DNA from: Liolophura sinensis
Lineage: Eukaryota; Mollusca; Polyplacophora; Chitonida; Chitonidae
DNA length: 64,000 bases
Direction of reading: 5' to 3'
NCBI RefSeq assembly: GCF_032854445.1
Contig: NC_088306.1
Location: 16,091,764 to 16,155,763 of the forward strand
Shown: positions 22,761 to 35,109 of the stretch, piece after piece
Layout of the letters: every line of letters begins with the position of its first letter
Position numbering within the stretch: position 1 is the first letter of the stretch
Position numbers and translations under genes: made by a program
Notes under the pieces: model-generated
The model's database searches: none
Seen by the model: only the letters and a program-made list of their open reading frames with translations
Told to the model about the DNA's origin: nothing

Positions 22761-23004
22761 AAAGCAATTCACCCATACATCGGTGTACTGCACTGAATTG
22801 ATGTGTCTTTGCTGACCTCTCGTCCAATATGAAGATTACTCACACCATGTAATTGCGTATCCTAAAATAAGATAAATCTGTGCATGTTGCATGTTGCATG
22901 TTGGGTGAGTTCTGCACCTCCGCTGAGAATCACTGTGCAAACGCAGTAAATCCTCCTTAGCATAATTGGGCATGCGTACATATACACTACCTTGTGACAT
23001 ATCT

Positions 23005-23130
23005 ACAACATTCTGCGAATAGCCATGAGTTTTCCCAGGGTTATGTTCGTTTCCTCCGACCATAATGCTGGTTCCTGTACTTTAAGTGAAATATTCCTCA
23101 CTGCGGCGTAAAAAACCAGTAAAATTAAGT
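23005..23130 (+). mobile_element. SINE-A, 3' half, diverged
   Basis: CATTCTGCGAATAGCCATGA to CACTGCGGCGTAAAAAACC. Confidence 0.75.
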
Positions 23131-23192
23131 AATTGTCAATAACTTGAAATTTTACGGCTCGTTACACATTTGGGAAGTTGAAATATAATGTA

Positions 23193-23447
23193 ATTTATTT
23201 ATTTATTTATTTGATTGGTGTTTTACGCCGTACTGAGGAATATTTTTCTTATACGACGGCGGCCAGCATTATGGCAGAGCCCGGGGGAAACCCACAACCA
23301 TCAGCAAGTTGCTGCAGACCTTCCCATTTACGGCCGGAGAGGAAGCCAGCATGAACTGGACTTGAACTGACAGCGACCGCATTGGTGAGAGACTCCTGGG
23401 TCGTTACGCTGTGCTAGCGCGCTAACCAGCTGAGCCACGGAGGCCCC
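23193..23447 (-). mobile_element. SINE-A, full length
   Basis: (TTTA)n tail at the left, head GAGCCACGGAGGCCCC at the right. A 9-bp ATAATGTAA on both sides (23185-23193, 23454-23462) is the likely target duplication. About 15 bp of body are deleted after CAGCATTATGG. Confidence 0.88.
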
Positions 23448-24343
23448 AAAACATAATGTAAGATTACAAATCATTTTTATCATTTTTAATGTGGGTGTGG
23501 AACGCATGAATGAAAACATTTCCTGGGACTTTTCTAAAGTTTTAAATTCCATTGAAAACTGCGATGTTAATCTAACATTACAAATTTCCACCGTCTTCCT
23601 ACCACTGCCAAAATGTTGGGTTTTAAGATTAAATCATATACATATAGTAGTTAAGAACTGAGAATGTAGCCTAAGCTCTCGGGTTACCATGGTTTCAATT
23701 GTAGTTATTTTTGATTCCGGTCTAGATAAAACTCTGCCATTTATATTTGGATTGCTTTCGTGCACTGGGTGGACTGGACGCGTTTTGACCGGTTATTCGC
23801 ATGCATTCGGGTGGGTCATGTGATGCGCAGCTATGTTTATGATTGGCTTCGTTTAAAAATTAAGTGCACTTGAACTCATTTTACATTTCGTTTGTGTTTT
23901 GTGTCGGAGCTGGTGACGAGCGTTAGCGCGAGACATGGCCGTATATATAGTGCAGGCTAGTCATTAATAGGCAAATGCTGTTTCTGTGTGACTTCGTGAT
24001 TTTATTTTTTTGAAATTGCATTGCTTGAAGTTATCTATATCAATCTGAAGATGGTAACCTACTGTTGGGTCAAACTGACCAGGCGGGTACCGTATCGTTT
24101 TTAGTCATTGTAGGTTGTAGCAATAAATGAATACCCAAGAGTTTTAGTCTTTTCCCTGAAGAGTACTGGTAACACAATTAGTGTGGAGTCCCATGCAAGT
24201 CTCTGTGAACGTACAATATTGCGCTTTTATTACTATGGTGTAAAACTGCAAATGATCAGAATTAATATAAGTGTAATACTGTACTTTGTGCAATACGTTG
24301 CTTGTGTATGTGTACTTATCATTTTATTTACATGCTTTTACGG
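23448..24343. other. Intergenic stretch, no gene seen
   Basis: Unique-looking sequence between two SINEs, without supported ORF or RNA gene. Confidence 0.5.
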
Positions 24344-24520
24344 TGTCTCATGATGGCTTCCTGTCCGGCCGTACGTGGCAAGATCTGTCAGCAACCTTCG
24401 GATGGTCGTGGATTTCTCTCGGGCTCTGCCCAGTTTCCTCCCACCACAATGCTGGCAGCCGTCGTATAAGTGAAATATTCTTGAGTATGGCGTAAAATAC
24501 CAATCAAATAAATAAATTTT
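24344..24520 (+). mobile_element. SINE-A, 5'-truncated
   Basis: CATGATGGCTTCCTGTCCGG to CCAATCAAATAAATAAATTT. Confidence 0.86.
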
Positions 24521-24589
24521 ACGGTGTCGTCCAGTACTCCAACAAAGCTGACAGTCTAACCAACAAGACGCCCTTGTGTCATAGTTTAT

Positions 24590-24870
24590 GCCCAGTGATT
24601 ACTGCTACAGCGAGATCACAGCACTTTGTGTAATTCTAGGCCAGAGAAGTTGCTATTAACATCACTGCATTTTTAACCTAGCTGTGTTTAAGCCACGATG
24701 CTAGGGGTGTGTAATTGCTACTAACTAATCGTTTGCATGTAAAATTAAAATAAAATCCGGAGGTAAACTGAAAAAAGGCCGTTTTTCACCTGCCACATGT
24801 CACCATTTGCTAACTGTCTGGTTTTACTGTCCATGCTGTAGTCTTTATATTATTCTGTGACAGGATTCCG
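24590..24870 (+). repeat. Interspersed repeat R4, copy upstream of gene B
   Basis: Shares TTAACATCACTGCATTTTTA, GGCCGTTTTTCACC and GGTTTTACTGTCCATGCTGT in order with copies at 30050, 31055 and 33655. No ORF; class unknown. Confidence 0.6.
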
Positions 24871-24883
24871 ATAAAATTTCCGC

Positions 24884-25057
24884 GCGTGACAATGAATTAA
24901 GGTTGTGGATGGGACAACATAGCTGTGCACTGCTAATATGAGAACTTGTACTCTATTATCATGGCATATAGCGTTATTAGAGGAATTCAGGACTTAACAG
25001 TGTCCACTTGGAGTTGATTGCATTCCCTGATTTAGATCTATCACAAATTTCCACAAA
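24884..25057 (+). promoter_or_regulatory. Conserved upstream block of gene B
   Basis: The 19-mer GCGTGACAATGAATTAAGG at 24884-24902 recurs upstream of gene C. Nearer the ATG, a stretch resembling TTCAGGACTTAACAGTGTCC, followed by CTGATTTAGA, has counterparts before C and D. The conserved position suggests a core promoter or 5' UTR element. No clear TATA box was identified. Confidence 0.4.
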
Positions 25058-25521
25058 ATGTCAAAAGCGTCGACATTGACCAGTACAGACTACAGCACCC
25101 TTAACCTCACAGATGAACAGACGACAGATGTGAAGGAGTCTCGCCGTGATACATTTCCCCCCGACACGGGTTGGGCCTGGGTTGTGGCTGTTGGTAAAAT
25201 CACCTTTTTTTATCAGTTTTGGTATTCGGCGTCTGTCGAAGTTTAATAATTACAGCTACATATGGCATCTGGGATCTGGGATTTCTAAGATTATTATTTA
25301 GTAAATAGACCTTCACCACCAGTGGTGTAAACTGGCAACACTGAATCCATTGAGAGATGAATTTAGTGCACGTAATCGTTAACGAAAATGAGGGTACTAA
25401 TATTCCGTTTTTCCGGGCTGTTTTCCTACATCCATATAAGTGACCTCCGTACTTAAGATCAAACATTTTCGTGTGATCTAGAACCGAAGGTACAAATTCG
25501 TAACTGGTTTGATTTTCAGTC

Positions 25522-25660
25522 ACACTGCGGATGGTCGTTGGTTTGTCCTAGGCTCGGCCAGATTTCCTCTCGCCGTAAAGCTGGCCGCTGTCGTACAAGT
25601 AAAATATTCTTGAGTACGCTGTAAAACACCAATCAAATAAATAAATAAACAAATAAATAT
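25522..25660 (+). mobile_element. SINE-A, 3' half
   Basis: CACTGCGGATGGTCGTTGG to the (AAAT)n tail, in gene B intron 1. Confidence 0.86.
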
Positions 25661-26386
25661 GATTTTCGGCCTTTGCTATCACTTTGCTATTAGCTATCAT
25701 TTGAAGTAGTAGTTGGATGTGGTTTGCTCCACTCATACCAGGACGTAAAATACTGTGGATCCTCTGACAATTATGTACACGTGTAACTTACAGTCTAAAA
25801 TAGTTTATTCTCTATACAACAACCACACGTGCTTACAACCTGAATCGATACCCTATTAGGACTTCCGTTTTTTTTTCCCGACTGTAATTCGGTGTATTTT
25901 AGAGTGTAAAATCTTTTTTCGATGTCAGATAGCCGAGGTGAACCTATGTCAAGATTTTTATGGCTGCTATCTCACAGACTGAACAAGGTTTACACCAATC
26001 CTTATTAGGCCACGAAATGTTTGATATTGAGTTACAGCACTAAAAACGGATGCCGTTTAGATGACAGGAGGGTCAAGATGGGGCTGCTCGTCGTCACAGC
26101 ACAAATGTAGACCTTCCAACTCCGGCTTGTTGTTTCGAGATGTAATTTATCTGTGGTTTATTCCTCGCACAGGTTATTTCCTAAACCTCAAATGTATTTC
26201 TTTAAAACTATTTTTGTTCCAATTTCGCTTTAATATTTGCAGCGTCCATGATGAATGTGTTCTTGCTGATGAGCTTCTATCGAGGTTTGGGCATATTAGT
26301 TGTGGAGTTGATGGAGATATACGAGGCACCGACGGCTAAGGTGTCGCTCATCTTTAGCTGTATCTCCATAGGATTCGCTACATCAT

Positions 26387-26930
26387 GTGCGTCTATGTAC
26401 ATCTAGAGAGTCAAATACAGATATGTATATGTACATCTACAGAGTCAAATACAGATATGTACATACATCTAGAGAGTCAAATACAGATATGTCTATGTAA
26501 GGCTTGAAGGTGAAATACAAAACATACGTCCGAAAAGAACGTTTCACATAACAGAAAAATACACATACATATGTTTATGTGGAGCTTAAAGGGGTAAAAC
26601 ACGCCAAATGAAAAAAAATATACGCATATATCTGTGAGCAGACTGAGGTATATAGAACAAGTCAAATACAAATACACTTGCATATATCCATATCAAATAC
26701 AAAAAAAAACCATATGTCTTGGTGGTCAGAACAAATCAAATATAAATACACATGTGTCTGTCACATATGTCTTGGTGGTAAGAACACATCAAATACAAAT
26801 GCACATATGTCTGTCACGTATGTTTTGGTGGTAAGAACACATCAAACACAACTATACATATGTCTGTATCTCACTAAAAAGGCGGAACACGTAAATGCTC
26901 ACATGTCCAAGAACTGTATGAAAGAAATAA
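26387..26930. repeat. 34-bp minisatellite beginning at the gene B exon 2 splice donor
   Basis: The donor GTGCGTCTATGTACATCT runs straight into units AGAGAGTCAAATACAGATAT plus (G)TCTATGTACATCT, three good copies to about 26500, then degenerate related units (GTCAAATACAAATACAC, CATATGTCTTGGTGGT). Homologous to the array in intron 2 of gene C. Confidence 0.8.
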
Positions 26931-28710
26931 CATGTAAACACACCAGGACATATTGTATAAATGAATCTAAAAGGAAGTGAGCATGTCAATTCCAAATCCA
27001 CAATATACTGAGAGAAGAATTTAGTGTACGTAGTTTTGCGTATCGAATGGCAAATTTAGTAAACTGAGGGAAACAAAAATCAAGAATCAATAAGATGTAT
27101 GCATTGATGTATATCATCGATAGGAAATATGCCTGTTTACTTAATTTGCAAACTCATCTCTTTGTGCTAGCTCTTCTCTTCATCTTTGGGATTGGAGATA
27201 TTTTCCACGAGAGGGCGCTGGTCGCCGCTTCCGCTTTTCTGACTTTCCTGGGATTTTTAGTTACATTCTTCAGCACAAGAATTGAACACGTCTGTGTGCA
27301 GGGAGTTTGTACAGGTATGTATCATTTACAATAATAAAACTTACTTTCTTTGTCATTTATTTTCTCCCTAACCAAGGAGAAATTTTTAAAACATAGAATG
27401 AATGTTTAATTCACATTGACCAGTTATAGAGCCAAATGCTTTTTGAGAGCGCCTACAGCATAATATCACAATGAAGTTATAAAGCAAAGCTGGTAGCTGT
27501 GACAGGGCCTTTTTTACCCCGGTGTGTTCCACCGACAATCCAGGAAAGTATGTTCGATGTGATGCCCAATACGGCATCAAACATACCCTACATTTCTGAT
27601 TTCTAATGTTGTCATTAAATATTTGAGGTCTGTTAGCCTATAGTGAAATATATAGTTCTTTATTATATATACATTCATAAACACTCTCCTAGTTAATATA
27701 TTCTAAACATATTCTGGCTTTCGAGGTTTAACGAGGGTTTGGTTCTTCAACTGCTTTTGAGCAAGTCCGTCTTCATTGTTTTATTTTGAATGTTCTCATC
27801 ATATCGAAAGCCAGTCACTCGTTTTTGTTTCAAACGCTCTATTAAGAAACGGTAGCCGCTGTTGTGGTTGTTGTAAAGAGAATAACCCTTTACTAAATTC
27901 GTCGGGGAGATATGAATTGTCCAGTCAGGCATACATTGGGCCATGTCGCCATACTTAAAGAACCACAACTGAAACATAGCCTCCGTGCTTTCTGCGCATT
28001 TCGTATGCCCACTCCATCCCACCGCTAAACACAGAAATCATTTATTGTGTAACACCAAGTCCTGGACCAGGAATTTACAGTTACTCGACCCTTCTCCACA
28101 CCTGAACGGCTTTCCATCATTTCGTCCAAAGTGTTTGTTTAATTATGATTCCACAATTTTAATTGTGTCACACAGGAGCAGCAATACAGATCGGAATGAC
28201 ATGTGGCATGAGCTTGGTGGGCCGGTATTTTGATAAACGTCTGAGTGTGGCAAACGGAATTGTCATGAGTGGTAGCAGTTTAGGTGTCTTGGTGTCTCCA
28301 CCTGTGGTCCAATGGTTGCTGAACGAATATTCCTACAGAGGAACTGCTTTGATTTGCGCCGGCTTGACCCTGAATTCACTGGCGTGTTCTTCTTTAATGA
28401 TGCCAGTCCCTAGAATAGTGAAATCAGAAATCGTTCCGGTACAACAAGACAGTTCACGTATCATGTCGGCGACTGGATGTTCTGAGAGCCAAGATCAGAG
28501 TGCAGAGAATAATCCAACAAAATATATCATTGTCCCAGAAGTTCCACCTCGTTTGGGTGCGGACAAAAATACCGCCATCAAAGATTTTTCAAACGTCACG
28601 TATTTTGTCCCCGAACCTGACATGGAAGTAGTTGATATTTCATCAACAGCTAACACAGCAGATGATCGACGATCTGCACGTTGTTTCGAAACTGTGAGGC
28701 TAGCAATAAA

Positions 28711-28723
28711 ACAATTCTCCTGA
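28711..28723 (+). other. Frameshift point in gene B exon 4
   Basis: Paralogs read TTT TCC CTC AAA GAC here (A) or the equivalent QFSLKDT (C, E). Gene B reads TTC TCC TGA AAG, that is, one C of a short C run is missing. Frame arithmetic agrees: exon 4 is 1064 nt, where 1065 would keep phase 1 at the donor. Confidence 0.8.
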
Positions 28724-29409
28724 AAGACAACAGAGACAGACCTGCGAATGCGTCTGTTTGGAGGTCAATGTTACCAAGCGTTTCTCTACTCAAAAATCCC
28801 CCATTTCCGTTTCTACAAATGTTTATGTTTTTCTCTACTGCGGGCAGCGAATGCGTGATTCAATACTATCCGGCTTCCACCAGGGAATTGGGGATGTCAG
28901 AATACCAGTCCGCCTTTCTATTGTCTATTGCTGGAGTTGGTGATCTCCTAAGCCGTGTTGGGTTAGGTTTCTTGGGTGATTACAACTTCATGGCACGCTA
29001 CAAACTCGTCATGATTCCACAGTTTGTTCTCGGCACGATTTGTTTCCTCTCCCGATTCGCCACAGAATTCTGGTCGCAGGCTATCTTCGCGGTCATCATT
29101 GGTCTGACTGTTGGTACCAGTACTGCCTATAGAGGTGTGGTACTTATCGACTTCTTTGGTCTAAAAGATTTTGGCCGATTACTGGGCATGAGTAGTTTTG
29201 TATCCAGCATTGGCGCTGCATCTGGGAGTCAGCTAATAGGTAGGTATTTGAGTTATTAAGACACCTACAGCGTCTGATTTCATAAACATTTTAAACATTT
29301 TTCTCTCTCAACTAATCTTGTTCGTGACAGAAAGGATGAGATAATGTGCCGTTGTAAAAAGGGGAGTCTGTTTAGGGGTTACTTACAGTTGCGCTAGAAA
29401 ACGACTTCA

Positions 29410-29830
29410 TGTAGCACGGCGATAGATTACTCTGGCCTCCAGATGTCCTATTTAGTGACTTCTGCACGATGATAGTTTACTCTCACCTACAGGTGTCCTA
29501 TATGTTGACTTAGGCATGGTGATAGTTTGCTCTGGCCTACAGGTGTCCCATATGGTGATTTCGACACGGCGATACAGTACTCTGGGCCGCAGATGTCCTA
29601 TATGGTGACTTCGTCACGGTGATAGATTACTCTGACCTACAGGTGTCCAATACGCTGACTTCGGCCACATCATAGATTACTCTGACCTATAGGCGTCCTA
29701 TATGGTGACTTCGGCATGTGATAGATTACTCTGACCTACAGGTGTCCTACATGGTAACCTTGACACGGCGATAGATAATTCTCAGTTATGAAAATTTTGC
29801 CATGCTGATGGATTACGTTTACCTACAGAT
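29410..29830. repeat. 50-bp minisatellite in gene B intron 4, about 8 copies
   Basis: The unit includes GATAGATTACTCTGACCTAC, AGGTGTCCTATATGGTGACT and TCGGCACGGC. It starts about 170 bp after the exon 4 donor. Coding-strand sequence matches the arrays in introns 4 of genes C and D. Confidence 0.88.
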
Positions 29831-30049
29831 GCCCAATACCCTCACTTCAGCACGGAGAAAATGATGCTTTCTGCGTACTTGATATGTCTGTAATGGGTAA
29901 ATTACATGATCGGTTATGTGGATAAAGGTGTTTCTGAGAAGTTTGATTATTTTTTGGTAATACGTCATGTCTCAAACTTTGTTGATCATTTCGTTGCTAC
30001 TTTTTAACCATTTACACGGAGTGTTAAGCTCTAACTGGGGCAAATAAAG

Positions 30050-30300
30050 GAGGCCAGATTTTAACTATAACGTGTAAACATTTGCCAAATATCACTATCC
30101 TCGCTATTTCTCTTTACGCTGTAGTCTTTCATACTCTATTCTTGCATAAACCAGAATTCTACTGACTGACTGAGCATCACAGAGGCATGGCCCATGTGCA
30201 TTATCTTCATTTCACTGTTTTTAGAGTTTTCAAATGTGATGACACATAATTTAAGTAATTCAAGACCAGTGACATCTATTAAATTGCATTAATAATACCG
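30050..30300 (+). repeat. Interspersed repeat R4, copy in gene B intron 4
   Basis: TTTACGCTGTAGTCTTTCAT, CATAAACCAGAATTCTACTG and AAGACCAGTGACATCTATT match the other R4 copies. Confidence 0.6.
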
Positions 30301-30634
30301 TACCTTTAAAAACTAATTTTACTGAAGCCGATTCCAGCTATCATATTATCGCTGCTGTTCTAGATTTGATCTCTATACTGAAGTATTTCATATTTTGTTT
30401 TAGGATACTTGCGAGATGTGACTGGAGAGTACGAAGTGCCATTTCAAATAACAGGATCATTTCTGTTCGCGGCAGGTTTGAGTTTACTATTGGCTGGGGC
30501 GTGCAGATGGTGTCAGAAACGAAAGCGAGGCCAACATTATGTGAACTAGGTCACACGTCCCTCCCCATTCTTTAACCTAATGGTGGACGGCACTGGATCT
30601 GTATGAGGGATCCACTTTCATGAAGTCCTTGTAT

Positions 30635-30782
30635 CAAATGTTTAACTGTTTCTAATGTTTAACTGTTTCTAATGTTTAACTGTATGTAATGTTTAAGTGT
30701 ATGTAATGTTTAACTGTATCTAATGATTAACTGTATCTAATGTTCAATTGTATCTAATATTTGATTGTATCTAATGATTCGA
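30635..30782. repeat. 17-bp tandem repeat, about 8 copies, 3' of gene B
   Basis: Unit TGTTTAACTGTATCTAA, lying about 90 bp after the stop and therefore probably in the 3' UTR. Confidence 0.85.
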
Positions 30783-31054
30783 TATACACGATATACACTT
30801 AACGCATTTCAAGTCGCTTGATAAAAAAACCCTGATTTCTTCATCTGTAGTTCATTCTTTAGTTTTCTTTTTTTAACCCTTTATACTTGTTGTGACATGG
30901 TAGAGATGGGCTTATTTAAGATGTAAAGAGGGTCAATTTTACGAACGTGTCACTATTTGATAAGTGATCTTCTCCTTATGTCGACACTTGTACATGTACG
31001 TATACATATTTCCAGCTTCCGGTTGTGTAACTGGGCCCCGGTTTGTCCATATTC

Positions 31055-31405
31055 CCATATAAACCAGGATTCTGCTGGTGGACTAAGCATCCCCGAGGTC
31101 TGGTCCCTTTGCATTGTTTTAATGTGATTGTATGTTAAATGTGATGCCAACACAGCATTTTGAGTAATTTTAGACCAGTGATGTCTGATAAACTGCAATT
31201 AACATCACTGCATTTTTTTTACCTAATTCTGCTCAAACCTTGATACTATGGGGCGGGTAAATTGCAACTATTTATGTATTTACATGAACATCCCTGACTG
31301 AGGTAAATTGACCAGAGGCCGTATTTCATTTCATTACATGTGACCACATGCCAGATATCATACTGTCCTTGCTGCCCTGGTTTTACTCTTTATGCTGTAG
31401 AGTAA
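31055..31405 (+). repeat. Interspersed repeat R4
   Basis: CATATAAACCAGGATTCTGC, CCCGAGGTCTGGTCCC, TTAACATCACTGCATTTTTT and GGTTTTACTCTTTATGCTGT are in the same order as in the dimer at 33655-34305. Confidence 0.65.
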
Positions 31406-32267
31406 TTTATGTAGTAAATTATGTAGCTATTTATGTAGTAAATTTGTCAAGTTCAACCTCAAAAATATATATGCCCTAACTTTCGCGTGGTACAATGCCA
31501 TATCACCACATACAGCTTGCACTTTTCAGTAATATCTTAACATGATGCTGGCACTATAACCCAAATATTACAAAGCTCAGCGCAGAAGTGAAAATTCAAG
31601 AGCTGTTAAGAACTGCTAACCCTTTCCCCATTAGTACCTGCAGACACCACTTGTTCCAGAAAGTGACATTTTTTTATTATTGCTCACAGGAAGCAGATTT
31701 AACCAAATTTTATGAAACATAAGAAGCAGATCAACTTTCAGACCTATTTTAAAACACACCGATGGTATATTTACTGTTTTTTAAAATCACTTTGCATGTA
31801 ACAAAATGGCAATGCACAATTCTATAGTAAGTCTCATATGTAAATATTTTAAAATAATAGGATAAAATAACTTTCTAAACCTATCTATACACATTCTAAA
31901 ACAGTTCTGGTCGAATAAATGCAATCTTACGATCTTACTAGTTGAAAATTTAAGCATTATAAGTGCAAAGTTGGAATTTTGCAGGAAAAAGGCGGGGTGA
32001 ACTTTTAGGGGGGAGGGGTGATGACTGAAGATCAGCCATGGCAAATACACATAAAGTAGTCCGTGGTCATTTTAAAACAATTACAACTTGACCTGATCAA
32101 AAGAAAGGTGATCAGGTAAAACTGGGCCTCTCTCCTGTAGGTTACGTTGAATCGTCATATTTATGTATTATATTCTTCAACTTCAACCTCAAAAATATAT
32201 TTGCCTTTCTCGTGGTACAATGTCTTACCACCACATGCAGTTTGCACATTTCTTTACCACATATCAG
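31406..32267. other. Intergenic stretch, no gene seen
   Basis: AT-rich sequence; a short AACCTCAAAAATATAT phrase recurs at 31454 and 32185, each followed by CGTGGTACAATG, so a small local duplication is present. Confidence 0.45.
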
Positions 32268-32408
32268 TCTGGCACCAACCTGCGGATGGTCGTGGGTTTC
32301 CCCCGTGCTCTGCCCGGTTTCCACCCACCATAATGCTTGCCGCCGTCGTATAAGTGAAATATTCCTGAGTACGGTGTAAAACACCAATCAAATAAATCAA
32401 ATAAATAC
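32268..32408 (+). mobile_element. SINE-A, 3' half
   Basis: CCAACCTGCGGATGGTCGTG to CCAATCAAATAAATCAAAT. Confidence 0.86.
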
Positions 32409-33059
32409 CGCATATCAAAAAAATCAACCTAGCATGACCACCATTTTTTGAGCTGTGGTTGATGGAAGTGAAGTCATAGCATTTTGTTACCATGGTACCT
32501 CCAAGTGGGAGGAAGTAACACTGGAAAAAAGGTTTTCAATTCTATCAAGAACAAACTAAATTCGGACATATTTTGACTGTGTACAAATTAAAAGTGCAGA
32601 AATATTATAGTGCATCAACAACCTAAAATGTCTGTATGGCAGCATTACCCAATCAGTGCCCCTTCACTCTTCAGTTCGGAGGCAAATTTTGCACCCATTT
32701 GCCTGAATTGGGCAACCTGTAGCCTTTAATTATATACAGTGTATCATTAAACCTATCGAGCAACAGAATAGCCCAATCTGAGGTCAGTCGTTTATAGGTT
32801 GTAGTGTCGTGCTCTCTTAAGATATCTGTGTATGTCTTCTGTACAACACATGTGGAGGGCGCTACCTGTTGAAGGTGTCACAAAACATTTTTCTAGACCT
32901 GTAGGTTTTGTGTACACACCAAGCAGGCTTTAAACCTGAGACAAAATCCTTTGGGTTTTTTTTTCCATTCTTGACACTGCAGTTCGAAGGGTCCTCAGTA
33001 ATACACCCGGTAAGAGTCAAGTCGATTAGATATAAACGGTCACAGATTCCCGAACTTTT

Positions 33060-33265
33060 ATTTAGATATTTATTTTATTGCCGTTAAACGTCTTCCTCAA
33101 GAATTTTTTGGGGGTACACTGGTGTAAAATGGTTGGAAGAGGTGTGACATGTAAACTTTTTTCCATCCTCCCATGAGGAGATTTGGCCATCTGTTGACAT
33201 GTTAATAATGGAGCCTGAATGAAACGTCCTGCAGAAGACACCAAAAACGACACCCCATCCACCGT
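33060..33265 (-). mobile_element. Diverged SINE-like sequence
   Basis: TTTATTTAGATATTTATTTT then GCCGTTAAACGTCTTCCTCA resembles a SINE 3' end read in reverse; the far end (GAAGACACCAAAAACGACAC) resembles SINE-C. Identity is low. Confidence 0.4.
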
Positions 33266-33654
33266 AATAGTAGGCCTATATCATCCGCCCTGAAAGTATA
33301 GTGCGGTTTAGTTTAGCTGGCCCCAACACAGACGCCTGTTGTTGAACCGCAAGCCGTCTACTCCACATACGTCGACATAGGGCACGCATTCGTTATTACT
33401 TTTACATACACAGACAAGTTCTCTGTCAGGCTCTGTCTGTTTTTGTTTTGTTTTTTTGTTTTTTTTTTGTTGTTGTTGTTTTTTCTTTGTTTTTTGCCGC
33501 TCTTGTATTAGTAAAATATTCTTATGTACCTTTGAACATCAATGAAATAACGAAAGACATAAATCATACATGCTTGGACACACATTCATACATATGCATG
33601 CACGTGACCTTGAATGAAAGATTCTCCCGGGCTTTGCCTGGTTTCCCCAAGTAT

Positions 33655-34305
33655 AATATAATTAAAGACATACAGCATAAAGAGTAAAACCAGAGCAGCG
33701 ACGGCAGTGTGATAGCTGGCAAATGGTCACACTAAACCAATGAAATACGCCCTCTTGTCGTGTTATCTCAGTCAAGGTTTTTTCTAACTGTTAATGTAAA
33801 TGCATAAATACTAGCAATTTACACGCTCCTTAGCACCATGGCTTAAGCAGCATTAGGTAAAAATGCAGTTATGTTTATTGCAATTTATTAGACGTCACTG
33901 GTGGAGAATTACACAAAATGCTGTATTGTCATCACATTTAATATACAATCCCACTAAAACAATGCAAAGGGGCCAGACCTCGGGGATGCTTTGTTCACCA
34001 GCAGAATCCTGGTTTATGCAGGAATACAGTATAGTTAAAGACGTACAGCATAGTGAGTGAAACCAGAGCAGCGACGACAGTGTAATAACTGGAAAATGGT
34101 CACATGTAACCGGTGAAATACGGCGTCTTGACAATTTATCTCAGTCAGGAATTTATTCTAACTGTTCATGTAAATGCATAAATACTAGCAATTAACACGC
34201 CACCTAGCACCACGGCTTAAGCAGAATTAGGCGAAAAAACATCTGCATTGATGTTAATTGCAATTTATTAAACGTCACGGGTCTAGAATTACTCAATTGT
34301 AAAGC
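33655..34305 (-). repeat. Interspersed repeat R4, tandem dimer
   Basis: Two copies about 360 bp apart share AAAGAC(A/G)TACAGCATA, GTAAAACCAGAGCAGCGACG-like, AAATGGTCACA, AAATGCATAAATACTAGCAA and TTGCAATTTATTA. It shows that R4 can occur in tandem, like a satellite-derived or LTR-like unit. Confidence 0.7.
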
Positions 34306-34689
34306 AACACCAATCACCTAGGTTTTTTTACCAGGCCTGATTAACGTGACCTGAGTCAGTTGTCCACGGAGATACGATACTCATCTGTGCCCTTCTGTAT
34401 CCTACCTTGAAGCTGTTTCCCCTGGTTTCCCTGAAATCCGTGATCCGTATCTACCTCCTTGTACCCGCTAGATTTACTGGGCTTGATGGATATTTGCCAC
34501 ACTTTGGGCAAGCCGCTGTGCCAACTCATTAATTTTATCCCGCAAAGATATAATCAGCCTGAATCACAAAGTTTTCATACATTTAAGTCAGACCTTATTG
34601 TAGTTCGTGGTATTCATTCTGAATTTATATATTAAAACATGCGAAACCTATGTACTAACATCGTCACGATTTGAATAATGATTTCTCCC

Positions 34690-35109
34690 ATTCACCTAGA
34701 GTGTACCTTGCGTCTTTCCAACATCACTGAAAACTGTTAAGTGCTTCTCTTTGCATGATTCCACCCTAATTCCATGCCTATATACTTTTCTAATGGTTTG
34801 TATTAAACATTCTTTTGGGAATTGGCTTTGCGATTTACCTGGAACGTCTATCGTGGTTGACGGCTAGTATACGAATGTCTGTTTCGACGCATAGTTTTGT
34901 ATACAAGCCATCGACCAATATAGACGTTCCAGGTCAATAATCACAAGGCCAAATCCCAAAACAATGTTTAACGCAAACTACCAAAGAACTAACAAAGCAT
35001 ATATAAATAAACGTACGATAATAAGAATGAATCACGCAAAGAGAAGCAGTCAACAGTTTTCAGTGATGTTGGAAAGACGCATGCAAGGAATGTTCTAGGC
35101 GAATGACTG
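34690..35109. mobile_element. Fold-back element FB2, about 420 bp, near-complete palindrome
   Basis: Inverted arms of about 200 bp: CATTCACCTAGAGTGTACCT, ATCACTGAAAACTGTTAAGT, GGCTTTGCGATT, GGAACGTCTAT at the left are mirrored by ATAGACGTTCC, AATAATCACAAGGCC, CAACAGTTTTCAGTGAT and CCTAGGC-like GTTCTAGGCGAATG at the right. No ORF. Half copies occur at 57650, 61738 and 63705. Confidence 0.8.

Larger units (their letters stand above)
25058..30549 (+). pseudogene. Gene B: MCT-like (SLC16) transporter with a one-base frameshift in exon 4
   Basis: The exons are 25058-25193, 26243-26386, 27171-27314, 28176-29239 and 30404-30549, with the same layout, phases and GT-AG sites as gene A. It has PDTGWAWVVAV, helix 1 Arg, GRYFDKRLSVANG, GDLLSR in helix 8 and YLRDVTGEY in exon 5. 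Exon 4 is 1064 nt, one short of a multiple of three. The reading frame hits TGA at 28721-28723 after AIKQFS, and the homology continues in another frame from KDNRDRPAN. With one base restored the product would be 544 aa. Everything else (splice sites, membrane helices, stop) is clean, so this is either a very young pseudogene or an assembly base error. Its nearest relative is gene C. Intron 2 and intron 4 carry minisatellites shared with C. Confidence 0.75.

Noticed and set aside
27747-28022. 91-codon minus-strand ORF in gene B intron 3
   Set aside because: Antisense within an intron, no recognisable domain, no repeat of it in paralog introns.
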